64,000 nucleotides of DNA from RGIG8244 sp045592785 (GTDB lineage Bacteria; Verrucomicrobiota; Lentisphaeria; Victivallales; UBA1829), in contig JAZNVL010000050.1 in NCBI GenBank assembly GCA_045592785.1, positions 1 to 64,000 on the forward strand. Reading direction: 5' to 3'. The position numbers and the translations under genes are program-made. How positions within the stretch are numbered: position 1 is the first letter of the stretch; each line of letters starts with the position of its first letter. Positions 54,387 through 63,946 of the stretch are shown here, in pieces. A model generated the notes under the pieces. That model ran no database searches and was not told the DNA's origin. It saw only the letters and a list, made by a program, of their open reading frames with translations.

Positions 54387-55483
54387 CCGATCCTGTTGTC
54401 ATCACGGCATGTGATATCTATACCGCATTCGGCCCCGGTATCGATGCCGCATGGGAACCGCTGCTTGCCGGACAACATGCGTTTGTCCCCTGCCGCCGGT
54501 TCGGGAATCCCCATTTTGAATCCATGTACGGAGCATTTGCGCCGGAACTGGATTCCGTGGAGGACATCCCCGGTTTTCTACTGGAACATCTGGCACCGGT
54601 TGCGCGGACGTATCCGGAATCGGCGGAAGTGTTTCTGGCGTCCACCGTAGGCGAAATCGAACAGGTGGAAAATCCTGCGGACCGATGCACCAGTGATTCC
54701 CTTTTGGAAAAGACACTGACTTTATTTGAAAAAAAGACGGGCAGAGTCATTTCCGCGGCATGTGCTTCCTCCAACGCCGCCATCTGCCGCGCCGAAGCCT
54801 TGCTCCGTAACGGAATGATCGAATATGCCGTCATCGCCGCCGTCGATTATATCTCCGAATTCGTGTTCTCCGGTTTCGCTTCCATCAAAGCCATGACGGA
54901 GACCCCGGTTTCCTGTCCTTACGACAAAGACCGCTCCGGACTGCTCCTGGGGGATGCCGCCGGGCTTCTCGTCTTGACCCGCCGTTCCATTGCGGAACGG
55001 GATCACCAGCCCGTACTGGCGAAGATCACAGGGTGCGCCATGACCAGCGATGCCCGTCATATCACCGCGCCCGATCCCGATGGAAAAAATCTTGCCGATG
55101 CCATCCGCACCGCGTTATACAAAGCGGAACAGACACCGGAACAGATCGGTGCCGTCATCGGACACGGCACCGGCACGCTTTACAACGATTCCATGGAGAT
55201 CCGGGCACTGGAAGGACTTCGCAGTACGCCGTTCCCCCTGGTCTCTGTGAAGGGTTCTTCCGGTCATACGCTGGCAGTCGCCGGACTGATCCAGGCAGCC
55301 ATGGCACTCCGGATGTTTACGGAAAAGAAGATCCCGCCGCAGACCGGGCTGCATACGCCGGAACCGGGTGGCGAAGCGATGCTTTCCACGGAAGTCCGGA
55401 CACTGGAAAAGCCTTGTATTCTTTCCATGAATTCCGGGTTCGGCGGCATGAATGCGGTCATACTGATGGAGGCACAGGAATGA
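54383..55483 (+). CDS. Beta-ketoacyl-ACP synthase (KAS II-like)
   Basis: A 366-residue condensing enzyme, shorter than the usual 410. The full catalytic set is present: C127 in SAACASSNAAI, H261 in GHGTGTLYND, and K290 and H295 in VKGSSGHTLAVAG. The C-terminus has the SMNSGFGGMNAVI loop. ATG at 54383 overlaps the thioesterase stop (ATGA). It extends a carrier-bound chain in the cluster. It is diverged from housekeeping FabF in the N-terminal third. Confidence 0.9.
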   Translation: MTDPVVITACDIYTAFGPGIDAAWEPLLAGQHAFVPCRRFGNPHFESMYGAFAPELDSVEDIPGFLLEHLAPVARTYPESAEVFLASTVGEIEQVENPADRCTSDSLLEKTLTLFEKKTGRVISAACASSNAAICRAEALLRNGMIEYAVIAAVDYISEFVFSGFASIKAMTETPVSCPYDKDRSGLLLGDAAGLLVLTRRSIAERDHQPVLAKITGCAMTSDARHITAPDPDGKNLADAIRTALYKAEQTPEQIGAVIGHGTGTLYNDSMEIRALEGLRSTPFPLVSVKGSSGHTLAVAGLIQAAMALRMFTEKKIPPQTGLHTPEPGGEAMLSTEVRTLEKPCILSMNSGFGGMNAVILMEAQE

Positions 55484-56097
55484 AAAAACGTTATCCCTTT
55501 CTCCTGGCAGGCGCCGCCGTTGTCACGCCCGACCATTCCGCAGAAACACAAAAAACGCATCTCGCGTTCTCTGCGGCGAACTGGCAGGAACTTCTTCAAC
55601 AGGTCCAGACCGTTCCCGGACTCCCTGATGCCGTTTATGACAACTACCGTCGTGCCGGAGACAAAGCCAAAGCCTATATCCTGGCATCCGTTCTGGCACT
55701 TCATGATGCCGGTACGCCATCCGGCGGAAATCAGGCGGTGATCGATATTTCCCGGGAAGGCTGTCACGAACAGAATAAGATGTACTATCGCGATTTTGTG
55801 GAATTCGGCAGAGAATTCGGACGCGGACATCTCTTCGTCGGCACGCTGCCATCCACCCCGTTGTGCGAAGCGTTGATCGCCGTCCGGTTCCACGGTCCAT
55901 CCTTCTACATGGATACGCTGGACCGTTTCGAACCGTTCTGGCAGGAGATCGCGCTGCTGCTGACCGATGATCATTGTGACGGTGTGCTTGCATTCCATTA
56001 CCGGAAGGACCGGGTACTTGCGCTTTACTTTACCCATGGCGAAACGCTGCTGGAACCGGAAACACATCCCGATACACTCCGCGAGGAACTCTCATGA
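55480..56097 (+). CDS. Short ketosynthase-like protein without catalytic triad
   Basis: A 205-residue protein coupled by ATGA overlaps to the ketosynthase before it and the radical SAM gene after it. It resembles the N-terminal half of ketosynthases (PF13723-like): GHLFVGTLPSTPLCEALIAVRFHGPSFYMD matches the region around the active-site strand. The nucleophile Cys context (ACAS) and both His motifs are absent. Proteins of this size accompany ketosynthases in aryl polyene clusters as chain-length-factor-like partners. That role is inferred, and the similarity is weak. Confidence 0.7.
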   Translation: MKKRYPFLLAGAAVVTPDHSAETQKTHLAFSAANWQELLQQVQTVPGLPDAVYDNYRRAGDKAKAYILASVLALHDAGTPSGGNQAVIDISREGCHEQNKMYYRDFVEFGREFGRGHLFVGTLPSTPLCEALIAVRFHGPSFYMDTLDRFEPFWQEIALLLTDDHCDGVLAFHYRKDRVLALYFTHGETLLEPETHPDTLREELS

Positions 56098-57431
56098 AGA
56101 TCCTTTTCGTTTCCGCCAATACGGCTGTAGATCCATTCCCCGTTTATCCTCTCGGCATGACTACGGTCGCCGCCGCCCTGGAAGAACACGGACACACCGT
56201 GCACTGTTATGATCCGCTGGCGGAACAGGACTCCGCCCCGTGGAACATCCTGGCAGAAACGATCCGCGCGTTCCACCCCGATGTTATCGGCATCGCGATC
56301 CGGAATATCGACAGCATCAACCGTCTTGCCGATGACCGCATTCTGCTTCATCCGGTGATCCGTATGGCGGAATGTTGCAAAACCAATGCACCGGCAACGC
56401 CGCTTGTCCTCGGCGGCGGCGGGTTCACGCTTGCGCCCGATTCCCTGCTGAAACTCTGTCATGCCGATTACGGGCTTACCGGACCCGGCGAACATACGTT
56501 CCCCGCACTGTTGGAACAACTTGCTTCCGGAACGCCGCCGGACGCCCCTCTGATTTGCGGAGATGCGCCCGTCGCGGTTCCCCGATCCGCCGTTTACCCG
56601 GAAGAGTTGCTGACCTATTACAACAACGAGACACACATGATCCCCATTCAAACCAAACGGGGCTGTCCGTTCTCCTGCGCATATTGTTCCTATCCGGCAC
56701 TGGAAGGACGTTGTATGCGTTACCGTGATCCTGCGGAAACGGCGGCGGAAATGCGTGCCATCGCCGCGCAATGTCCCGGGGTCATGATCTTCCTCACCGA
56801 TTCCATTTTCAACGATCCGGCGAAGGAATACCATAAACTGCTCCATGAACTGGATGGCACGATCCCTTTCACCGGATTCCTGACTCCTTACAAACTGACG
56901 GGAGAAGATATTTCCCTGTTGGCGGAAAAGGGCATGATCAGTGCGGAACTGGGGATCGACGGGGCAAGTGACCGTGCGCTCCAAACACTGGGGAAGAATT
57001 TCCTGTTCGCGGAAGCCGCGGAATGTGCAGAAAAACTCCGGGATGCCGGGATCTCTGTCACAGCAAACTTTCTCTTCGGACTGCCCGATGAAACCGTGGA
57101 GGATGTGGAAGAAGGCATTGCCAATATCAAATCTCTGGGGAACATTTCCAGCGTGATCTTTTCCGGCGTTCGCATCATCCCCCATACGCCGTTATACCAT
57201 CGTGCCGCAAAAGAAAATCTCATTCCCGCCGACTGGGATCCGTCGGAAGAATTGTATTATCCGAATCCGGCTCTGCCGCCGGAGATCCTCAACGGGATGC
57301 TCTCGCGTGCCTTTGCGGAGGATCCCAACTGCATTTTCCCGCCCCACAGCAAACGGGAGGCGTTGGCAAAGATCCACAAATTCGGCTTCGCTAAACTCAA
57401 AAAGCTGTTCCCGGGAGGAATGAGACCATGA
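56094..57431 (+). CDS. B12-binding/radical SAM protein
   Basis: A 445-residue class B-type radical SAM protein. The N-terminal cobalamin-binding-like domain (residues 1 to about 150) has VSANTAVDPFPVYPLGMTTVAAALEEHGHTV and LVLGGGGFT, but no base-off DxHxxG. The 4Fe-4S ligands are C191, C195 and C198 in KRGCPFSCAYC. The SAM barrel continues with GIDGASDRALQTLGKN and NFLFGLPDETVEDV. From memory, related proteins are annotated as lipid-biosynthesis B12/radical SAM proteins, including ones near ladderane-type clusters. The reaction is unknown. It is coupled by ATGA to both neighbours. Confidence 0.88.
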   Translation: MKILFVSANTAVDPFPVYPLGMTTVAAALEEHGHTVHCYDPLAEQDSAPWNILAETIRAFHPDVIGIAIRNIDSINRLADDRILLHPVIRMAECCKTNAPATPLVLGGGGFTLAPDSLLKLCHADYGLTGPGEHTFPALLEQLASGTPPDAPLICGDAPVAVPRSAVYPEELLTYYNNETHMIPIQTKRGCPFSCAYCSYPALEGRCMRYRDPAETAAEMRAIAAQCPGVMIFLTDSIFNDPAKEYHKLLHELDGTIPFTGFLTPYKLTGEDISLLAEKGMISAELGIDGASDRALQTLGKNFLFAEAAECAEKLRDAGISVTANFLFGLPDETVEDVEEGIANIKSLGNISSVIFSGVRIIPHTPLYHRAAKENLIPADWDPSEELYYPNPALPPEILNGMLSRAFAEDPNCIFPPHSKREALAKIHKFGFAKLKKLFPGGMRP

Positions 57432-58567
57432 AAACATATTGCGTTGTCCTGCCCGTATATAATAACGCCGGTTCCGTGCGCGATGTCATCGAACGTATCC
57501 TCGTGCAGACCCGGGACCTGCTGGTCGTGGATGACGGATCCACCGATATGGATCTCCCTGCTTTCTGCCGGGAGAAAGGTGTGGAGTGTCTCCGTCATGA
57601 AGTAAACCGGGGGAAAGGAGCCGCATTGCGGACCGCCATCGAAGCACTGAAAACACGTCCGTTTGATTACATGATCGCCATTGATGCGGATGGACAGCAT
57701 TACCCCGAAGACATTCCCTCGTTTCTGCCCGCCATGGAACAGGAAGGTGCGCTTGTGGTCGGGTGCCGGGATTTCAACGATCCCAACGTGCCGGACTCCA
57801 GCCGTATCGGCAGAAAGATCTCCAATTTCTGGATGAAACTGGAAACCGGCGTGGATGTGGATGACTGTCAGAGCGGATACCGGGCGTATCCGTTGAAGTA
57901 TATCACACAGCTGCCCTGTCTGACCTCCCGTTACAATTTTGAAACGGAGATCCTCACCCGTGCGGCATGGGCGAATCTGCCCATTGTGAATCTGCCGATC
58001 CGGTCCTATTATCCGCCCCGGGGAGAACGGGTTTCCCATTTTCATCCGTTGCGTGACAACTTGCGGATCTCCATGATCCATGCGCACCTGGTGGGTTTGC
58101 GGCTTCTTCCGTTCCCGAAAAAGAAACTCATCAAGCCGCCGAAATTTGATTATTCCATCTTCAAACCCCGGAAATTCATCCGGTATCTTCTGCGGGAAAA
58201 TGCCACACCGGGGGGGTTGGCTGCCGCCGCTTTTGCGGGGACACTTCTGGCGGTTCTTCCGCTGATCGGCTGTCACAGTATCGCCATATTGTATGCGGCG
58301 ACGAAACTGCATCTGAACAAGCTCATGGCGTTCAATATCCAGCATCTGTTCATGCCGCCGGTCGCCCCCGCATTGTGCATCGAAGCCGGGTATTTTCTGC
58401 TCCACGGACGTTTCCTCACGGAATTCAATCTGGAAACGTTATGGCATCAGCTGGATGAACGTTTTCTGGAATGGCTGCTGGGAAGTCTCATCCTGGCTCC
58501 CCTGTTCGCGGTCATCACCGCCGCCTGCGTGTACGGCATCGCAACGCTTTGCCGCAGATCACGGTAA
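57428..58567 (+). CDS. Glycosyltransferase family 2 fused to a DUF2062 membrane domain
   Basis: A 379-residue protein. Residues 1 to about 220 are a GT-A fold transferase (VVLPVYNNAGSVRDVIE, LLVVDDGSTD and the metal-binding DADGQHYPED). The C-terminal 150 residues are DUF2062 with three to four helices (GGLAAAAFAGTLLAVLPLIGCHS). It is inner-membrane-bound and probably glycosylates a lipid or polyene product of the cluster. ATG overlaps the radical SAM stop (ATGA). The 3' end overlaps the convergent GT39-like gene by 9 nt. Confidence 0.9.
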   Translation: MKTYCVVLPVYNNAGSVRDVIERILVQTRDLLVVDDGSTDMDLPAFCREKGVECLRHEVNRGKGAALRTAIEALKTRPFDYMIAIDADGQHYPEDIPSFLPAMEQEGALVVGCRDFNDPNVPDSSRIGRKISNFWMKLETGVDVDDCQSGYRAYPLKYITQLPCLTSRYNFETEILTRAAWANLPIVNLPIRSYYPPRGERVSHFHPLRDNLRISMIHAHLVGLRLLPFPKKKLIKPPKFDYSIFKPRKFIRYLLRENATPGGLAAAAFAGTLLAVLPLIGCHSIAILYAATKLHLNKLMAFNIQHLFMPPVAPALCIEAGYFLLHGRFLTEFNLETLWHQLDERFLEWLLGSLILAPLFAVITAACVYGIATLCRRSR

Positions 58568-60376
58568 TTTCACCAACCGGATCACCGCTTCGCCGGGGAA
58601 CGATTCGCCGTTGAAAAACGTTCTGCCGTAATCACGATGCAAGTCTACAAAAAGCCCCAGTTCCTGTCCGGGGACCGCGACTCCCTCTTCCACTGCGATC
58701 CGGAACACACCGTCTGCCGGAATCGCATCCATTTGGAATGCAAGAGTCCAGAATGCAACGTATTCCCCCGGTTTCGGACCGGCAAGCTGATAATTCATTT
58801 CATATTTTCCGTTCAAACGCAAACGTCCCTGATTCGCACATTGTGTCACACAATGCAATTCCAGGATTCCCGGCTTTCCTTTCAACTCATCCGGAACGAT
58901 CAACCGTTTTTCCAGCATCGTTCCCGGTTTCAACGGAACGACCTGCCAGGGATCCGGAAGATCCGGCCCGTGATCGAAGACGACCGTACGCCCCGTCATC
59001 CAATCCAGCCGGACACCATCCGGGCGCAACATACGCATCATACCGGGTTCGTAATACGAACTGTAAGCCGGGTACGCCTGATACACGATCATACACGCAA
59101 AAAATGCCGGGGCGGCACGGTAAATCACCAACTGCCGGATGTCCCGTTTCCGCCAGGATGCAAGAAACAGCGGAATACATAAGCCAGCCTGTACGCAGAA
59201 CAACCCCACGGAAGGCAGGCGGAACCGTGCCAGGATATAGAACGCCGCCGTTGCCAACGCGTAAAGAAGCGGCATGGAGAAAAATACAAGCAGCGCAGGC
59301 TGACGGAAACTCCGGCGCAGAAGAAGGAAGAAGCTTGTGATCGCCAATACCAGAATGAATCCCGTGGGGATCAACGGGACTTTATTCAGAAACGAACTCA
59401 TCTTCTGACTGATCGCGATGGAAATATTGTTCGGGATCTCACGGACATCCCAGAAAAGAAGAAATTTCCGCGCCTGAAATTCCAGGAACGAACCCGGGGA
59501 CGTGACCGCCCAATCAAGGATCCGTTTCGGCACCGGGTATGATTTCTCTTCCTCCATCCACAGATGGAACCCTTCCGGATAACGGGGATTCAAGCCGCCC
59601 GGCTGCGCTTCCGGATTGTTCCCGATGGTCAATACCGCCGGGCCCGCACTGGAAGGACCGCAGAAGTGTCCCAGGTTCACCGTATTCCGGATCACAAAAG
59701 GCAGTTGCGGCAGGAGCAGACACAATGCAAAGACCGCCAGACGCAGCAAAAGTTTCTTCGCCGGCAGAGAGAACCGTTTCCGGGCAAAATAAAATGCGGC
59801 GGCAAGAGACGGCAGGAAACACCACGCGTTCCCGCGGGAAAGGATCGCGATACTCAACACCAGCCCCGCACCCGCATAAAACCACAGGGAATCCTTCTTC
59901 ATCAGCCGTACCGTCAGATACGCCAGCAGAGTCAGATTGAAACACTGCTGCACTTCCAGCAATGCGTAAGGCGTGTAGACCGTGATCACCAGGGAAAATG
60001 CCGCAAGAAATGCTGCTGCAAGCCCGGCGATCCGCCCTTTCAACAGCGCGGCAGTCAGCCCGGCAAAATAAATGATCCCGGCACCGCATAACGTTTGAGC
60101 GAGAGCAGGACCCCATATTTTGAGTCCGCCGGTAAGCAGTTTTGCCAACGGCAGAAAGACACTGTAATAATAGGGCTGATAGTAGAATACGTCGGGAAAC
60201 TTCCCGTTGCAGATCATATCGGACAGGGCATGATAGGTTGCCATATCCGTTTTGGAATCTGCCGACCAGACAAACGGATCATTCTGGATCAACTGGGCGG
60301 AAACGATCAGGCGCACGATCGCGCCGATCAATGTCAAACCGCCCAGAATCCAGTAGAACCGTTTATTCTGTTTCAT
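58559..60376 (-). CDS. GT39-like polytopic membrane glycosyltransferase
   Basis: A 605-residue membrane protein with about 11 helices in the first 450 residues and a C-terminal soluble domain of beta strands. The first periplasmic loop has an acidic pair in SADSKTDMATYHALSD, as in GT39/ArnT-like (GT-C) enzymes that use polyprenyl-phosphate sugars. The last 150 residues (MLEKRLIVPDELKGKPGILELHC) look like a jelly-roll. It is 15 nt downstream of carB, so it is probably co-transcribed with it. Confidence 0.75.
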   Translation of the reverse strand: MKQNKRFYWILGGLTLIGAIVRLIVSAQLIQNDPFVWSADSKTDMATYHALSDMICNGKFPDVFYYQPYYYSVFLPLAKLLTGGLKIWGPALAQTLCGAGIIYFAGLTAALLKGRIAGLAAAFLAAFSLVITVYTPYALLEVQQCFNLTLLAYLTVRLMKKDSLWFYAGAGLVLSIAILSRGNAWCFLPSLAAAFYFARKRFSLPAKKLLLRLAVFALCLLLPQLPFVIRNTVNLGHFCGPSSAGPAVLTIGNNPEAQPGGLNPRYPEGFHLWMEEEKSYPVPKRILDWAVTSPGSFLEFQARKFLLFWDVREIPNNISIAISQKMSSFLNKVPLIPTGFILVLAITSFFLLLRRSFRQPALLVFFSMPLLYALATAAFYILARFRLPSVGLFCVQAGLCIPLFLASWRKRDIRQLVIYRAAPAFFACMIVYQAYPAYSSYYEPGMMRMLRPDGVRLDWMTGRTVVFDHGPDLPDPWQVVPLKPGTMLEKRLIVPDELKGKPGILELHCVTQCANQGRLRLNGKYEMNYQLAGPKPGEYVAFWTLAFQMDAIPADGVFRIAVEEGVAVPGQELGLFVDLHRDYGRTFFNGESFPGEAVIRLVKLP

Positions 60377-60391
60377 GCAATCCCTTCCGGA

Positions 60392-63300
60392 TCACTGATG
60401 ATATTCCTGCAGAGATTTCAACGTCATGCTGTCATTTTTCCGTACTGCTTCGATCCCGATCGCAGTCGCATTGGCGGCGGCAATGGTGGTCATGTACGGA
60501 ATATGATTCTGGATCGCCATGGTGCGGATATAACTGTCATCCGTTTTCCCTTCACGGCCGATCGGCGTATTGAAGATCATCTGGATGGAACCATTCTTGA
60601 TCAGGTCACTGATATCCGGACGTCCTTCGCCCAGTTTGTAGATGAACTTGTTCGGAATGTTGTTTTCCGTAAGGAATGCAGCGGTACCTTCCGTCGCAAT
60701 GATGTCAAAGCCCATTTCGTGGATCTTCTGTGCGATCGGCAGCAGATATTTCCGGTCATGACGGCGCACCGTCATGAGGACCGTACCGGACAGCGGCAGT
60801 TTGCAGCCGGCGGCTTCTTCCGCCTTGTAGAATGCCAGTCCGAAGTTTTCCGCGATACCCATGACTTCCCCGGTGGCACGCATTTCCGGTCCGAGAACCG
60901 GGTCGACTTCCGGGAACATGTTGAACGGAAACACCGCTTCTTTCACGGCGGAGAACCCGACCGCGCGTGTCAGATTCATTTCGGAAAGTTTCTTGCCCAG
61001 CATCAGTTCCGTTGCGATACGCGCCAGGGGCACACCGGTGACCTTGGAGACCACGGGGACCGTACGGGATGCACGCGGGTTCGCTTCGATGATATAAACT
61101 TCATCTTCGCAGATGGCATACTGCACGTTCATGATACCATCCACCTTGAAGTCTTTGGCGATCTTTGCCGTATGTTCTTCGATGACTTTCCGGTGTTTTT
61201 CCGGGATGGTGACCGGGGGAATGGTACAGGCGGAGTCACCGGAGTGAATACCGGCAAGCTCGATGTGTTCCATGATGGAAGCAACATAAGTATTTTCACC
61301 GTCGGACACCGCATCCACTTCACATTCGATGGCGTTATCCAGGAACCGGTCGATCAGCATGGGATATTCCGGGCTGACCTGCAGGGATTCCACCGCATAA
61401 CGGCGCAGAGTCTTTTCGTCATAAATGACTTCCATACCGCGTCCGCCCAGCACGAAAGAGGGACGCACCATCACGGGATAACCGATCCGGGCTGCGATCG
61501 CCACGGCTTCTTCCAGAGATGTACCCGTGGCACTCAACGGCTGACGGATATTGAGCGCGATCATGCGTTCACGGAAATATTCCCGGTCTTCCGCCAGACG
61601 GATCCCTTCCGGCTGGGTCCCGAGGATGTTCACGCCGTTATCTTTGAGTTCCTGCGCGATATTCAGCGGGGTCTGACCGCCGAACTGCACGATCACACCT
61701 TCCGGTTTTTCTTTTTCGTAAATGGTCAGCACATCTTCCAGCGTCAAAGGTTCAAAGTAAAGCTTGTTGCTGGTGTCATAGTCCGTGGAGACCGTTTCCG
61801 GGTTGCAGTTCACCATGATGGATTCGTATCCGTTGTCACGCAGCGCAAATGCCGCATGTACGCAGGTGTAGTCGAACTCGATCCCCTGTCCGATACGGTT
61901 CGGTCCGCCGCCCAGGATCATGATCTTGCGGTTGGAGGAAACGGGAACGGTATCTTTTGCTCCGCAGTAGGTGGAGTAGTAATAAGCGGCATCTTTCACG
62001 CCGCTGACGGGCAGTGCCTGATATGTGGCGATCACGCCCAGTTTGATACGGCGTTGACGGATGGAGCGTTCCGGCACGCTGAACAGTTTTGCCAGATATT
62101 TATCCGCAAAGCCCTGTTTCTTCGCTTCAATGAACATCTCATCGGAAATGGAGAGGAAACTCTGTTTCTGCAATTCTTTTTCGAAGTCCGCCAGTTCCTT
62201 CATCTGCTCGATGAAGTACGGGGTGATATTGGACCATTTCACGATATCCTCCACAGCCCAGCCGCGAAGCAGTGCTTCGTAAATAGCGAAGAACCGTTTG
62301 GAATTGCCCCGGGAGACCAGACCGCGGATCTCGTCATCGGAGAGAGCCTGGATCTTGGGATCCTGTCCCAGCCCGGATTTTCCGATTTCCAGAGAACGGA
62401 TCGCTTTCTGGAACGCTTCTTTGAAGTTCTGACCGATGGACATGACTTCGCCCACGGCGCGCATCTGTGTTCCCAGATGATCTTTCGCCTGCGGGAATTT
62501 TTCAAATGCCCAACGGGCAAATTTCACCACAACATAATCGCCGGATGGCGTATACTTTTCCAGAGAACCGTCGCGCCAGTAGGGGATCTCATCCAGCGTG
62601 ATGCCTGCCGCCAGCTGTGTGGAGACGTGAGCGATGGGGAACCCGGTGGCTTTGGAAGCCAGCGCGGAGGAACGGGAAGTACGGGGATTGATCTCAATGA
62701 CGATCACCCGGTCATCTTTCCGGTTATGAGCGAACTGCACGTTACAACCGCCGGTGACACCGATGGCATCGATGATCCGGTACGCATAATCCTGCAAGCG
62801 TTCCTGGAGTTCTTTCGGAACAGTCAGCATGGGAGCCACGCAGAAGGAGTCGCCGGTATGAACCCCCATGGGGTCCACGTTTTCGATATAGCAAACGGTG
62901 ATCTTCTGTCCTTTTTCGTCGCGCACGACTTCCAGTTCCAGTTCTTCCCATCCGATCACACACTGTTCCACCAGGACCTGTCCGATAAGACTGGCGGAGA
63001 GACCACGGACCATGACATTGCGCAGTTCCTCAATATTATACACGATACCGCTGCCGGTACCGCCCATGGTGTAAGCAGGACGCAGAACCACGGGGTACCC
63101 GATTTTTGCAGCGATCTTTTCAGCTTCTTCCACGGAGTGTGCAGGTTCGGATTCGCAAACAGGCACTCCGAGACGCGCCATGGTGGCTTTGAATTCAATA
63201 CGGTCTTCCCCGCGTTTGATGGCTTCCAGATCCACACCGATCACATTGACATCATATTTCGCAAGCACGCCGGCTTCCGCCAGTTCCGATGCCAGGTTCA

Positions 63301-63586
63301 ATGCTGTCTGACCGCCCAGATTGGGCAGAAGAGCATCGGGACGTTCCTTTGCAATGATCTTTTCCAGACTTTCCAGTGTCAGCGGTTCCACATAAGTATG
63401 GTCTGCGGTCCCGGGGTCCGTCATGATCGTTGCCGGATTCGAGTTTACCAGTACGACTTCGTATCCCAGAGAGCGTAATGCTTTGCATGCCTGTGTACCG
63501 GAATAGTCAAATTCGCATGCCTGTCCAATGATGATGGGACCCGATCCGATGATCAGGACTTTCTTGATGTCCTCGCGCTTCGCCAT
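60392..63586 (-). CDS. carB: Carbamoyl-phosphate synthase large subunit
   Basis: Makes carbamoyl phosphate from bicarbonate, glutamine-derived ammonia and two ATP, for pyrimidines and arginine. The 1064-residue protein has two homologous ATP-grasp halves (GSGPIIIGQACEFDYSG at the start, GGGPNRIGQGIEFDY at mid-length). An allosteric C-terminal MGS domain follows, with FLTENNIPNKFIYKLGEGRPDISDLI and PIGREGKTDD. The start at 63586 (MAKREDIKK) has AGGAG 7 nt upstream. The small subunit carA is not in the window. Confidence 0.97.
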   Translation of the reverse strand: MAKREDIKKVLIIGSGPIIIGQACEFDYSGTQACKALRSLGYEVVLVNSNPATIMTDPGTADHTYVEPLTLESLEKIIAKERPDALLPNLGGQTALNLASELAEAGVLAKYDVNVIGVDLEAIKRGEDRIEFKATMARLGVPVCESEPAHSVEEAEKIAAKIGYPVVLRPAYTMGGTGSGIVYNIEELRNVMVRGLSASLIGQVLVEQCVIGWEELELEVVRDEKGQKITVCYIENVDPMGVHTGDSFCVAPMLTVPKELQERLQDYAYRIIDAIGVTGGCNVQFAHNRKDDRVIVIEINPRTSRSSALASKATGFPIAHVSTQLAAGITLDEIPYWRDGSLEKYTPSGDYVVVKFARWAFEKFPQAKDHLGTQMRAVGEVMSIGQNFKEAFQKAIRSLEIGKSGLGQDPKIQALSDDEIRGLVSRGNSKRFFAIYEALLRGWAVEDIVKWSNITPYFIEQMKELADFEKELQKQSFLSISDEMFIEAKKQGFADKYLAKLFSVPERSIRQRRIKLGVIATYQALPVSGVKDAAYYYSTYCGAKDTVPVSSNRKIMILGGGPNRIGQGIEFDYTCVHAAFALRDNGYESIMVNCNPETVSTDYDTSNKLYFEPLTLEDVLTIYEKEKPEGVIVQFGGQTPLNIAQELKDNGVNILGTQPEGIRLAEDREYFRERMIALNIRQPLSATGTSLEEAVAIAARIGYPVMVRPSFVLGGRGMEVIYDEKTLRRYAVESLQVSPEYPMLIDRFLDNAIECEVDAVSDGENTYVASIMEHIELAGIHSGDSACTIPPVTIPEKHRKVIEEHTAKIAKDFKVDGIMNVQYAICEDEVYIIEANPRASRTVPVVSKVTGVPLARIATELMLGKKLSEMNLTRAVGFSAVKEAVFPFNMFPEVDPVLGPEMRATGEVMGIAENFGLAFYKAEEAAGCKLPLSGTVLMTVRRHDRKYLLPIAQKIHEMGFDIIATEGTAAFLTENNIPNKFIYKLGEGRPDISDLIKNGSIQMIFNTPIGREGKTDDSYIRTMAIQNHIPYMTTIAAANATAIGIEAVRKNDSMTLKSLQEYHQ

Positions 63587-63657
63587 AAATTTTCTCCTGC
63601 TCACATTAGTCTGTTGTCTTCCGGAAAGCGTTTTTTGACTCTCCGGGCAAATCCATT

Positions 63658-63687
63658 ATAATATCACTTCAAAACCGTATTTTTCAA
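63658..63687 (-). promoter_or_regulatory. Promoter of carB
   Basis: Minus strand TTGAAA (63687-63682), 18 bp, TATTAT (63663-63658), about 70 nt before the ATG. Confidence 0.5.
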
Positions 63688-63757
63688 GTTTTTTTCTGTT
63701 TTTTTTTCAAAAAAATTTATTTCATCAAAAATTTTTCGTTTTTTTTCGTTTTTTTAC

Positions 63758-63785
63758 TTGACAAATCAATTTTCCGGTGTATATT
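63758..63785 (+). promoter_or_regulatory. Promoter of tRNA-Glu
   Basis: TTGACA (63758-63763), 16 bp, TATATT (63780-63785), 22 nt before the tRNA. Confidence 0.75.
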
Positions 63786-63807
63786 AAGCTCCATCACGAG
63801 AAAACGC

Positions 63808-63883
63808 GTCCCTATCGTCTAGAGGCCTAGGACATCAGGTTTTCATCCTGGTAACCCGGGTTCGAATCCCGGTGGGGATGCCA
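63808..63883 (+). tRNA. tRNA-Glu (anticodon TTC)
   Basis: A 76-nt cloverleaf with encoded CCA. Acceptor GTCCCTA pairs with TGGGGAT (two G-U-type pairs). The anticodon stem TCAGG/CCTGG encloses TTTTCAT, giving TTC. TTCGAAT T-loop with CCCGG/CCGGG stem, discriminator G. Confidence 0.95.
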
Positions 63884-63946
63884 TTTTTTATACCCTCTCG
63901 CGTGACCACTTACCACTCCCCCTTCTGATTTTTCGATGTTTTTCAT

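Noticed and set aside
60095..63478. Very long open frame on the plus strand opposite carB and the GT39-like gene
   Set aside because: It is the antisense shadow of carB. The product is rich in His, Phe and Arg with no domain, and carB is unmistakable.
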